From NCBI RefSeq assembly GCF_031954365.1, contig NZ_JAUSVZ010000002.1: DNA of 64,000 bases. The stretch is one strand, 5' to 3'. Shown here one piece after another: positions 34,234 through 42,367 of this stretch. Source of the stretch: Brevibacillus aydinogluensis (lineage in GTDB: Bacteria; Bacillota; Bacilli; Brevibacillales; Brevibacillaceae). The notes below the pieces were generated by a model. It worked only from the letters and a program-made list of their open reading frames with translations. It was not told the DNA's origin and searched no databases. The position numbers were made by a program, and so were the translations under genes. Every line of letters starts with the position of its first letter. Position 1 is the stretch's first letter.

Positions 34234-36159
34234 CTAATCGGCTGATTTGTCACCCAGATGGATACGAATTTTTGATCCTTCCTCGATTTTGACTCCCGGG
34301 GCAGGCGACTGGCTGATGACGTGAGTGCCCTTGCCGGAGACGACCAACGGCAGCGTGTCGTACGTAGTGACTATTTCCCGCATCGAAAGCCCCACCATGT
34401 TGGGCACTTCCACGTAACGCGTCTGGCCGAGGGCGGGATTGTACTCCCGCGGGATGCCGTCCTTTCGTTTCGGCACGCCCATGTACTGCAGGGACGATTC
34501 GATGATGTTTTTGACGCTCGGCGCGGCGATCAGCCCCCCGAAGGCCAGCGCCTTGGGGTTGTCGACGGCGAAGTAGACCAGTATCTGCGGGTCGTCTGCC
34601 GGCGCGAAACCGATAAAGGAGACGATGTACTCCCCGTTTACGTACCTGCCGTTTTTTACCTTCTGGGCCGTACCGGTCTTGCCGCCGACGCGGTAGCCCT
34701 CGATGTACGCCTTGTTCCCCGTTCCGCGCGCCACGACACTCTCCAGCGCGTAGCGAACCTTGGCGGACGTCTCCGGCGTAATCACCTGACGCACTTCGGT
34801 GGGAAGCGCCCTGCCCACCACGTCATGGGTTACGCTGTCACGCCACTCTTTGGCTACATACGGCTTCATCAGCTTTCCGCCGTTGATCGCCGCAGCCACG
34901 GCGGCCATCTGCTGGATCGGCGTGACCGACACCCCCTGGCCGAACGACGTGGTGCCCAATTCCACCGGTCCCACCCGGTCCAAGTTGAACAATAGGCCGT
35001 TTTCCTCACCAATCAGATCAATGCCTGTCTTTTGTCCAAAGCCAAACTTTTTGATGTAGTCAAACAGCCGCTCCTTTTGCAGCCGCTGCCCCATCGTCAC
35101 AAACCCCGGGTTGCAGGAGTTTTCCACCACTTCCAGCATCGTTTCCTGGCCGTGTCCCTGCCGTTTCCAGCAGCGCAGCCGCTTGCCGGCGACGAGGATG
35201 TAACCCGGATCGTAAAACCCTTCGTCCAGGCTGACCACGCTTTCGTTCAGCGCAGCGGCCAGGGTCACGATCTTGAACGTCGAGCCAGGCTCGTACGTCT
35301 TCCAGATTGGCAGGTTGCGGTTGTACACCTCTTCGGGGTAGTCCCGGTAGCGGTCAGGCTGAAAGGTGGGGCGGCTGCCCATGCCGAGAATCTCGCCCGT
35401 CTTCGGGTTCATGGCTATCGCCAGCACGTCGTCAGGCTGATACGCCACCATCGCCTGATCCAGTTCCCGCTCGATAAACGACTGAATCGTGCTGTCGATG
35501 GTCAGGTACATGTCCATCCCGTCGATTGGTGCGACATATTGCTCTCCTCCGCCGGGCATCGACTTTCCCCGCGCGTCGGCCAGGTACGAAACGTAACCGG
35601 GCTGCCCTTTGAGATAGTCGTCGTACAAGCGTTCCAGACCGGTCAGCCCCTGGTTGTCGATCCCGGTAAAACCGAGCAGATGGGCGGCCATCGTACCATG
35701 CGGATAGAATCGCTGGGTGTCTTCCACCACCTCGATGCCGGGCAGGTTCAGCTCCTGAATCTGCTTGGCTTTCTCCGCAGAGATTTTCCGTCCTCCCGGC
35801 ACGCGGTTAATCATCGCTCGTTTGGTAATGCCCTGGTAGACCGTTTCTTCGTCCTGCTCCAGTATGACCGCCAGCTTCCGCGCCGTCTCACGCGCATCTT
35901 CCAGCTGCACCGGAATCGCCATGACCGAGGGAACGCTGATGTTGGTGACCAGTTCGTTGCCGTTGCGGTCGAGAATGCGCCCTCGCTTGGCTTCGAACGG
36001 AATGTTGCGGTTCCACAACTTCAACGCCTTGTCCTGCAGCCAGTGCCCCTGCACCAGTTGAACGTATCCGAGACGGGTGATCAGTGCGGTGTACAGGACG
36101 ATGCCGATCACCAAGGCGACAAATATGCGGCGCCGCACAGTTACATTGGATACCCGCAA
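34234..36159 (-). CDS. spoVD: SpoVD, sporulation-specific class B penicillin-binding protein
   Basis: A 641-residue transpeptidase. One N-terminal membrane helix (IFVALVIGIVLYTALI), a dimerisation domain (EAKRGRILDRNGNELV, about residues 56-71) and the transpeptidase with STFK (in YEPGSTFKIVTLA, about 294), SCN (ENSCNPG) and KTG (VGGKTGTAQK, about 482). A single PASTA domain ends the protein (VEVPNMVGLSMREIV...SKIRIHLGD, about 578-637), the feature that separates SpoVD from the vegetative PBP2b. The start is TTG, with GGGGGG upstream. It works with SpoVE in cortex synthesis. Confidence 0.95.
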   Translation of the reverse strand: MRVSNVTVRRRIFVALVIGIVLYTALITRLGYVQLVQGHWLQDKALKLWNRNIPFEAKRGRILDRNGNELVTNISVPSVMAIPVQLEDARETARKLAVILEQDEETVYQGITKRAMINRVPGGRKISAEKAKQIQELNLPGIEVVEDTQRFYPHGTMAAHLLGFTGIDNQGLTGLERLYDDYLKGQPGYVSYLADARGKSMPGGGEQYVAPIDGMDMYLTIDSTIQSFIERELDQAMVAYQPDDVLAIAMNPKTGEILGMGSRPTFQPDRYRDYPEEVYNRNLPIWKTYEPGSTFKIVTLAAALNESVVSLDEGFYDPGYILVAGKRLRCWKRQGHGQETMLEVVENSCNPGFVTMGQRLQKERLFDYIKKFGFGQKTGIDLIGEENGLLFNLDRVGPVELGTTSFGQGVSVTPIQQMAAVAAAINGGKLMKPYVAKEWRDSVTHDVVGRALPTEVRQVITPETSAKVRYALESVVARGTGNKAYIEGYRVGGKTGTAQKVKNGRYVNGEYIVSFIGFAPADDPQILVYFAVDNPKALAFGGLIAAPSVKNIIESSLQYMGVPKRKDGIPREYNPALGQTRYVEVPNMVGLSMREIVTTYDTLPLVVSGKGTHVISQSPAPGVKIEEGSKIRIHLGDKSAD

Positions 36160-36227
36160 AGCGAGTCCCCCCTCACGGAGTAGGTTGTCTCTTTCCTACC
36201 CTATTCGCGGGGGGGACGGGTTAGAAC

Positions 36228-38594
36228 TTACGGTGTTGACGGCGGCTGATTCGCCGATCCTGCTGTGCCCGCTTCCGCGGAACCCTGCGCTGTTGTCTCG
36301 GCTCCCGATGTAGCGCCGGGAGGGGCGCCTCCTGTCGTCGGATTGGTCTCGTCAGACGCCTGCGGCAGCTTGGACGCAGGTTGAAGCGTTACCTGCAGCT
36401 TTTCGCCTCCATTGAGCACGGTGCCCGGCTTGATGCTTTGCTGGGTGACAAAACCGGTCCCGACCTGCGCAACCTGGATGTTCAACAGCGAGGCGAATTC
36501 CATTACGTCACGCAGCGACCTGCCGGTAAAGTCCGGCATTTTCGCCCCTTTGACCCGATCCGTCACGAGGATCACGCGGGTGCCGGAGGGCACTGTTTCA
36601 TTCGCGGCCGGAATCTGGCTGACGATCTTTGTGCCGGTTCCGACCACGTTCACGTTCAACTGCTCCTGCTGGGCCCGAAGCTGCGCGGTCGTCGTGGACA
36701 TGCCGACCAGCTTGGGCACCGTCACTTCCTTGTCGGTGATAACCGGCTTCTGGGATGTGGCTGTGTTTGCCTTGTCCGACGCCTGCTGCACCTGCTGCAT
36801 GTCGGGTTTTAGCTGAAGGTACTGCAGGCTGCGCCCCATGACGGACGTAAAGATCGGCGCCACTACCTTTCTGCCCCATGTCTGATACGACTCGCCCACC
36901 TGCGGGTCATCCACCACCACGTAGACGAGCAGACGCGGATTGTCCTTGGGCGCAAAACCGATGAAAGAGACGATGTAGTGGCCCTTCATGACTTCACCGT
37001 TTTCCGGGTTGTACTTCTGCGCCGTCCCGGTCTTGCCGGCAACGTGATAGCCGTCGATCCTGTACGCTTTCCCCGTACCTTCTTCGTCTGTGACCACCGT
37101 CTCCAGTATGTCACGCACCTGCTTGGCGGTCGATTCCTTGACCACCCGGCGAACCACTTCCCGCTCGTTGCGCTTGACCACCTCACCGGTATTGGGATCG
37201 CGCATTTCCTTGACGATGTGCGGTTTCAAAAGCTCGCCGCCGTTGGCAATCGCTCCTACCGCCATCACCTGCTGGATCGCCGTCACGGTCACCCCTTGGC
37301 CAAACGTGGTAACGGCGATATCGCGGGGCGAACGCGGATTATCCAGGTTGTTCAGGTTGCCGGCCTTTTCGTAGGGCAGCTCGATGCCGGTAAGCTGGCC
37401 CATCCCGAAGTCCTTGAAGTACTTTTTCAGCCGGTCCTGCTTCAGCCGGTCGTACCCCAGGATGACGAAGGCGACGTTGCTGGAGCGCTGCACGCCTTTG
37501 AGAAAGGTGATCCTGCCCCAGCCGACCCCGTTGTTGTGGTCGCGAATCGCCGGACCGGGAATTTTTGTGTATGTACCCGACTGGTAGGTCTCATTCGGGT
37601 TGAACAACCCCTCTTCGATGGAGGCTGCCAACGTGATGATCTTGAACGTGGAGCCCGGTTCAAACATGCTCGTGACCGCGTGGTTGGTGTAGTTGGAAAT
37701 CCCCTTGTAGTACTCGTTGGGGTTGAACTGGGACCGGTTGCCCATGGCCAGGATTTCGCCCGTGTTGGGATCGCTTACGACCACAGTCATGGCCTTGGGC
37801 TTGAATTCCTGCTCCGCCTGTTCCAGCGCCTGCTCCACATAGCCCTGGATGGTCCGGTCGATCGTCAGGTAGACGTTGAGACCGTCCTTGGCCGGTTTGT
37901 ACTTGCGCTCCCCGTCCGGGAGCTGATACCCCAGCCTGTCCGTCAGAATCTGCATCTCACCTTTTTCGCCGCGCAGCTCCTTGTCCAACTGCAGTTCGAT
38001 CCCCATGCGCGGCGTGCCCTCGTAGTCCACATAGCCGAGGACGTGGGTGGCAAAGCTGCCGTTGGGGTAATAGCGGCGGGTGGTTTCGATCAGCGTGATG
38101 CCGGGAAGCTGGTTATCCTCCACCTTCTGCCCGTTTGGCAGCGTCGGATGCTGCAGCTCGAGAATGCGGTTGCGCTGTTCTTCCGTAATCTTGTTGCCCC
38201 AGCGGCCCAATTCCACCACTTTGGCGGTAGGATTCGTCAGGTATTTATACAGTTTGTCCACCGGCGCGTTCAAAATGGGTGCCAGTTTGGTGGCCGTGTA
38301 GTACGGGTCTTTGACGTAATCCTGGTCCTTGTCGTCCATGGGCTTCAGCCTGGCGTTTACCGTGTACGCCTTGGCTTCGAAGGCCAGCTTCTCGCCGTTG
38401 CGGTCGAGAATCTCTCCCCGCTTGGGCTGCAGCGTTTTTTCCATGTCGTCCCATTGGATTTTGGCGTAGTCCATGAGCTTTGCCGCTTCTACGGTCTGAA
38501 GCCACCAGAGTCGCACCGTCAGGCCGGAAAACAGCACGATGGTGCAAAGCGCCAGAATCAGGATCCGCCAGTTGACGCGTCGTTTCGTGTCCAT
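36228..38594 (-). CDS. pbpB: PBP2B-type division penicillin-binding protein
   Basis: A 788-residue class B PBP for septal peptidoglycan. A membrane helix (ILILALCTIVLFSGLTV), PKRGEILDRNGEKLAFEA (about residues 56-73), STFK in FEPGSTFKIITLA, SSN in RSSNVAF and KTG in AGKTGTAQKY form the catalytic set. Two PASTA domains follow (VTVPKLVGMSTTTAQLRA; AKMPDFTGRSLRDVMEFA), then a low-complexity Pro/Gly/Ala/Thr tail of about 45 residues. The ATG at 38594 follows GGAGGGAAGAGGG. It follows ftsL and precedes spoVD, as in B. subtilis. Confidence 0.95.
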   Translation of the reverse strand: MDTKRRVNWRILILALCTIVLFSGLTVRLWWLQTVEAAKLMDYAKIQWDDMEKTLQPKRGEILDRNGEKLAFEAKAYTVNARLKPMDDKDQDYVKDPYYTATKLAPILNAPVDKLYKYLTNPTAKVVELGRWGNKITEEQRNRILELQHPTLPNGQKVEDNQLPGITLIETTRRYYPNGSFATHVLGYVDYEGTPRMGIELQLDKELRGEKGEMQILTDRLGYQLPDGERKYKPAKDGLNVYLTIDRTIQGYVEQALEQAEQEFKPKAMTVVVSDPNTGEILAMGNRSQFNPNEYYKGISNYTNHAVTSMFEPGSTFKIITLAASIEEGLFNPNETYQSGTYTKIPGPAIRDHNNGVGWGRITFLKGVQRSSNVAFVILGYDRLKQDRLKKYFKDFGMGQLTGIELPYEKAGNLNNLDNPRSPRDIAVTTFGQGVTVTAIQQVMAVGAIANGGELLKPHIVKEMRDPNTGEVVKRNEREVVRRVVKESTAKQVRDILETVVTDEEGTGKAYRIDGYHVAGKTGTAQKYNPENGEVMKGHYIVSFIGFAPKDNPRLLVYVVVDDPQVGESYQTWGRKVVAPIFTSVMGRSLQYLQLKPDMQQVQQASDKANTATSQKPVITDKEVTVPKLVGMSTTTAQLRAQQEQLNVNVVGTGTKIVSQIPAANETVPSGTRVILVTDRVKGAKMPDFTGRSLRDVMEFASLLNIQVAQVGTGFVTQQSIKPGTVLNGGEKLQVTLQPASKLPQASDETNPTTGGAPPGATSGAETTAQGSAEAGTAGSANQPPSTP

Positions 38595-38734
38595 GCCCTC
38601 TTCCCTCCAACTCGACGGATGATGACCGCCCCCGTGCAGGGGACAGCAAAAAAGAAAAGCTTCTCCGATCCCTGTCGGTGAAGCTGATGTCAGCATGTTG
38701 AACCTGTGATTACGGCAATATCCGCAAGTTCCCG

Positions 38735-39214
38735 TCAGGAATTCGTTTTCGACTGAGCGGGCTGTTTCGTCTTGGCATTGTTGTCATTTTGATTTTGCTT
38801 GGGAGTTTTCGCCGGATTCGTCTGCGCCGATCCCTGTGACGCGGATTTCCCCTTGGGTTGACCGATGAAGTGTACCGCTTCCGGATTGTAAACCATCCCC
38901 ATGTTTTGCGCTTCTCTGAGAATCCGGTCGCTGTTGCTCAACTGCTCGACTTGCAGCAGCAGCGAGGCGTTTTGCTCCTTCGTCTCCTTGATCTCTTTTT
39001 TCAGGCGCTGGATTTCGTAGTTGTACTGTGAAATTTCCGAGTAACGGACGCCGACCAGACCCACTCCCGTCACGATCAGCGAGATCAACAGCAGGTACAG
39101 CAGCTTTTCCTTGGTTGGAATGGACGGTTTGATGCGAATGGTGCGCTTGGTTTTGGTCACGGTGTGCGACTTTTCCAGTTCCACCGCAAGATTTCCCCGG
39201 TAGTAGTAGCTCAA
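38735..39214 (-). CDS. ftsL: FtsL, bitopic division protein
   Basis: A 159-residue protein: a basic N-terminal part (TKTKRTIRIKPSIPTKEK), one membrane segment (LLYLLLISLIVTGVGLVGV, about residues 38-56), then a coiled coil with leucine heptads (ISQYNYEIQRLKKEIKETKEQNASLLLQVEQL) and a Gln/Asn/Lys-rich tail. It bridges DivIB and DivIC/PBP2B at the septum. The start is TTG with GGAGGGAG upstream. Position between rsmH and pbpB confirms the call, which sequence similarity alone would not. Confidence 0.9.
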   Translation of the reverse strand: MSYYYRGNLAVELEKSHTVTKTKRTIRIKPSIPTKEKLLYLLLISLIVTGVGLVGVRYSEISQYNYEIQRLKKEIKETKEQNASLLLQVEQLSNSDRILREAQNMGMVYNPEAVHFIGQPKGKSASQGSAQTNPAKTPKQNQNDNNAKTKQPAQSKTNS

Positions 39215-39251
39215 CTCGGTCTCCCTCCTTTGCGTGCAGGCTCGCGGGGCC

Positions 39252-40187
39252 TTACAGTTTTTCCGCCACCCGCAGCTTGGCCGAACGGGCGCGCGGGTTG
39301 GCCGTCAATTCCGCTTCCGAAGGCAGAATCGGCTTTCTCGTGATGATTTTGACAGACGCCTGGTTCCCGCACGTGCAGACGGGAAACGACGGCGGACAGG
39401 TGCAGCCTTTGGCAAAATCCTGAAATACCTGCTTGCAGATCCGGTCCTCCAGCGAATGAAACGTGATGACGCTCACTCTACCCTGGGGACGGAGCAGATC
39501 GATCGCGTCCACGACCGCCTCGCGGAATGCATCCAGCTCGTCGTTGACTGCGATACGAATGGCCTGAAACGTGCGTTTCGCCGGGTGCGGGCCGCTCCGG
39601 CGTGCCGCCGCCGGAATCGCTTCCTTGATCAGCTCCACCAGCTCCCCGGTCGTCCGCACAGGTGCATGCCGGCGCCGCTGTACGATTTGACGGGCAATCC
39701 GCCGAGAAAACTTTTCCTCACCATACTCCCAGATGATCCGGGCCAACTCTTCCTCATCCCACTCGTTTACGATGTCGTAGGCGGACAACGGTGCATCCTG
39801 ATCCATCCGCATGTCCAGCGGCGCATCGGCGTTGTAGCTGAAGCCGCGCTCCCCCTCGTCCAACTGGGGGGAGGAGACTCCCAGGTCAAACAGCACGCCG
39901 TCCACACCGTCCAGACCGAGATCGCTTGCAATGTCACGGATTCGGCGAAAATTGCTCTTGACCAGCGTCACCTTATTCATGTAGGGAGCCAGCCGTTCGC
40001 GGGCGTTGTCCAGCGCCCAGTCGTCCTGGTCAATGGCGATCAGGCGTCCGCCTGCGCCCAACCGGGACGCGATCAAGCTGCTGTGCCCCGCGCCGCCCAG
40101 CGTACAGTCCACATAGACGCCATCCGGCCGGATATTCAGCCCGTCTACGGCTTCTTCCCTGAGTACGGTCACATGATGAAACGACAA
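39252..40187 (-). CDS. rsmH: RsmH (MraW): 16S rRNA (cytosine-1402-N4)-methyltransferase
   Basis: A 311-residue SAM-dependent methyltransferase acting on the ribosomal P-site region. It opens FHHVTVLREEAVDGL, with the SAM motif DCTLGGAGHSSLIASRLG (about residues 28-45), DGVLFDLGVSSPQLDEGERGFSY (about 99-121) and HPAKRTFQAIRIAVNDEL (about 201-218). C-terminal ARSAKLRVAEK is typical. The start is TTG with GGGAG upstream. It follows mraZ by 86 bases. Confidence 0.97.
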   Translation of the reverse strand: MSFHHVTVLREEAVDGLNIRPDGVYVDCTLGGAGHSSLIASRLGAGGRLIAIDQDDWALDNARERLAPYMNKVTLVKSNFRRIRDIASDLGLDGVDGVLFDLGVSSPQLDEGERGFSYNADAPLDMRMDQDAPLSAYDIVNEWDEEELARIIWEYGEEKFSRRIARQIVQRRRHAPVRTTGELVELIKEAIPAAARRSGPHPAKRTFQAIRIAVNDELDAFREAVVDAIDLLRPQGRVSVITFHSLEDRICKQVFQDFAKGCTCPPSFPVCTCGNQASVKIITRKPILPSEAELTANPRARSAKLRVAEKL

Positions 40188-40273
40188 AGGTTGTCACTCC
40201 CGATTCAAACGCGTAAGAAAAGGGTTGTCTGCCTTTTCAAACCGGATATTTTGCGCTGCCTGGACTCATGCAG

Positions 40274-40705
40274 TTACAAGTTGAAATCCACCAGCTTTTC
40301 GGCAATGTCCCCAAACGAACCCTCCGACTGAGCGAAGTACTCTTCCCAGCGCTCTTTGCTCCAGATCTCCACGCGGTTGGAGACGCCGATGCAGACGCAC
40401 TCCTTTTGGATGTCAGCGTACTGGCGCAAAGTGGGCGGTATGTTTACCCTGCCCTGCTTGTCCCATTCGCATTCGGTCGCGCCGGAAAAGAAGAACCGCG
40501 TGAAGGCGCGGGCGTCAGCCTTGGTAAAGGGGAGCGTCTTCAGCCGCTCCTCCAGCACTTTCCACTCTTCCATCGGGTAGACAAACAAACATTGATCGAG
40601 GCCGCGGGTTATAACAAAGGACGAGCCGAGCCCTTCGCGGAATTTGGCAGGGATGGTCAGTCGGCCTTTTTCATCGATGCTGTGCTGATATTCACCCATG
40701 AACAC
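40274..40705 (-). CDS. mraZ: MraZ, transcriptional regulator of the dcw cluster
   Basis: A 143-residue protein with two AbrB-like SpoVT domains; starts MFMGEYQHSIDEKGRLTIPAKF. The DXXXR signature occurs twice, as DEKGRLTIP (about residues 10-18) and DKQGRVNIPPTLR (about 90-102). MraZ forms rings and represses the dcw operon by binding repeated GTGG boxes; such boxes are directly upstream here. The GTG at 40705 is chosen because the family begins MFMGEY and a GGGGG stretch lies upstream; a longer frame would run through the operator. Confidence 0.95.
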   Translation of the reverse strand: MFMGEYQHSIDEKGRLTIPAKFREGLGSSFVITRGLDQCLFVYPMEEWKVLEERLKTLPFTKADARAFTRFFFSGATECEWDKQGRVNIPPTLRQYADIQKECVCIGVSNRVEIWSKERWEEYFAQSEGSFGDIAEKLVDFNL

Positions 40706-40716
40706 GGCCGTTTCCC

Positions 40717-40761
40717 CCACTTTCCTTCCACTAGACTCCACTTTCCCCCACTTTTCCCCAC
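40717..40761 (-). promoter_or_regulatory. MraZ operator: five GTGG repeats
   Basis: On the minus strand GTGG occurs at 40758-40761, 40748-40751, 40738-40741, 40728-40731 and 40717-40720, that is at steps of 10, 10, 10 and 11 bases, mostly in the context GTGGGGGAAA. MraZ is known to bind direct TGGG/GTGG repeats of about 10-base period upstream of its own gene. The array ends 11 bases before the mraZ start, so it would lie in the 5' leader. Confidence 0.85.
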
Positions 40762-40777
40762 TCGCTGCCTAGTTGTT

Positions 40778-40805
40778 ATTATAAAAAAAAATCCTGCTTT
40801 TGTAA
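40778..40805 (-). promoter_or_regulatory. Probable mraZ/dcw promoter
   Basis: On the minus strand TATAAT (40778-40783) with a weak -35 TTACAA (40800-40805) 16 bases upstream. It overlaps the ahcY terminator and is followed by the GTGG array, where repressor bound at the start of transcription would block it. Confidence 0.55.
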
Positions 40806-40817
40806 GCAGGATTTTTT
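40783..40817 (-). terminator. Intrinsic terminator shared near ahcY and mraZ
   Basis: A perfect 10-pair stem AATCCTGCTT/AAGCAGGATT flanked by A-runs and T-runs on both strands. Because ahcY ends further down the same strand (40856 is its stop), minus-strand reading meets ahcY first, then this hairpin, then mraZ; it separates the two units. Confidence 0.85.
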
Positions 40818-40855
40818 CGCTGATTTTCTCGCCGGACTTGGACGGGTTTCGCCGC

Positions 40856-42115
40856 TTATTCGACCCAGCTGTCCAGATACGCTTTTTGTTCGTCGGTCAA
40901 TTTGTCGATGCCGATGCCCAGCGCCTCCAGCTTGTAGCGCGCCACCATTTCGTCCAGCTCGTACGGCACGTTCAGCACGCGCTTGCCGATCGACTGGTAG
41001 TGTTTGTTGACGTATTCCAGAGAGACTGCCTGGAGGGCAAACGTCATGTCCATGATTTCCGCCGGGTGGCCGTCGCCCGCCGCCAGGTTGACGAGGCGGC
41101 CTTCCGCCAGAAGGTACAGTTTTCGACCGTCCGCCATGACAAATTCCTCGATGTCCTTGCGAACCGTGCGCTTCGATTTCGACAGTGCTTCCAGCTCCAC
41201 CTTGTTCACTTCGACATCGAAGTGGCCGGCATTGGAGAGGATCGCTCCGTCTTTCATCACTTCAAAGTGCTCTTTGCGGATCACGTCGCGGTTGCCGGTA
41301 ACGGTGACGAAGTAGTCGCCGTGTTTGGCCGCTTCGCTCATCGGCATCACTTCAAAGCCGTCCATGTACGCTTCGACCGCCTTGATCGCGTCCACTTCGG
41401 TCACGATCACTTTCGCCCCGAGGCCTTTGGCGCGCATCGCCACGCCTTTGCCGCACCAGCCGTAGCCGACCACGACCACGGTTTTTCCGGCGACGACCAG
41501 GTTCGTCGTGCGGTTGATGCCGTCCCAGACGGACTGCCCGGTGCCGTAGCGGTTGTCAAACAGGTATTTGCAGAACGCGTCGTTGACCGCCACCATCGGG
41601 AACTCCAGCTTGCCCTCTTTTTCCAGCGCTTTCAGGCGCAGAATCCCGGTGGTCGTCTCTTCCGCGCCGCCGCGAATCTGGCCGAGCAGATCGCGACGTT
41701 CGCTGTGCAGGATGGACACCAGGTCGCCGCCATCGTCAATGATCAGGTCCGGACGGGTCTCCAGCGTTTTAATCAGGTGCTCCTTGTACTCCGCCGGATC
41801 CGGATTGTACTTGGCAAATACGCGGATGCCGTCTTCCACCAGGGCCGCGCAGACGTCGTCCTGCGTGGAGAGCGGGTTGGAACCGGTAATCGTCACTTCG
41901 GCGCCGCCTGCTTGAATCACTTTTGCCAGGTATGCCGTTTTTGCTTCCAGGTGCAGGGAAATCGCCACTTTCAGGCCGGCAAACGGTTTTTCCCGTTCAA
42001 AGCGCTCCCGGATCCGGTTCAACACGGGCATATGTTCTTTCACCCAGTCGATCTTCAAGTGACCGTTGGGTGCCAATGACATGTCTTTTACAATGCTTTC
42101 CGAAACCATGTTCAT
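40856..42115 (-). CDS. ahcY: Adenosylhomocysteinase family (S-adenosyl- or S-inosyl-homocysteine hydrolase)
   Basis: A 419-residue NAD-dependent enzyme. Substrate-site blocks are LIIDDGGDLVSIL (about residues 117-129), GGAEETTTG (about 143-151) and NDAFCKYLFDNRYGTGQS (about 171-188), retaining the catalytic Lys and Asp; the NAD loop is VVVGYGWCGKGVAMRAKGLGA (about 207-227). The C-terminus ends YLDSWVE and lacks the KPxxYRY tail of the long-type enzymes, so this is the shorter form known from archaea and Thermotoga; some of those prefer S-inosylhomocysteine. The start has AAGGAGG 12 bases upstream. It lies between bshC and mraZ, where I do not expect it in most Bacilli. Confidence 0.9.
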   Translation of the reverse strand: MNMVSESIVKDMSLAPNGHLKIDWVKEHMPVLNRIRERFEREKPFAGLKVAISLHLEAKTAYLAKVIQAGGAEVTITGSNPLSTQDDVCAALVEDGIRVFAKYNPDPAEYKEHLIKTLETRPDLIIDDGGDLVSILHSERRDLLGQIRGGAEETTTGILRLKALEKEGKLEFPMVAVNDAFCKYLFDNRYGTGQSVWDGINRTTNLVVAGKTVVVVGYGWCGKGVAMRAKGLGAKVIVTEVDAIKAVEAYMDGFEVMPMSEAAKHGDYFVTVTGNRDVIRKEHFEVMKDGAILSNAGHFDVEVNKVELEALSKSKRTVRKDIEEFVMADGRKLYLLAEGRLVNLAAGDGHPAEIMDMTFALQAVSLEYVNKHYQSIGKRVLNVPYELDEMVARYKLEALGIGIDKLTDEQKAYLDSWVE

Positions 42116-42367
42116 GGGTTTGACGAACCTCCTTCTTCTCTGCAACACCATCATTATCTTATCATACGCATTCGCAGGCTTCATCCTTTTTTCCTGTTCA
42201 AACCAAAAATGGTCTTGCGCGGACAGGAGCGGACGCTCGTGGTTCAGCGTGGCTCAGTCAACACTGACAAAGAAGCCTGGAAACATGTGTCTCGTTCGCT
42301 GCAATCGATTGGCCATCAGTCAGAAGCACTGCTGCGGGTGCTTGTATCTTAGAGGAAATTGTATGAT

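Noticed and set aside
36978..38681. A long plus-strand open frame opposite pbpB
   Set aside because: Antisense shadow of pbpB in a GC-rich gene with no stop codons in that phase; no recognisable protein features.
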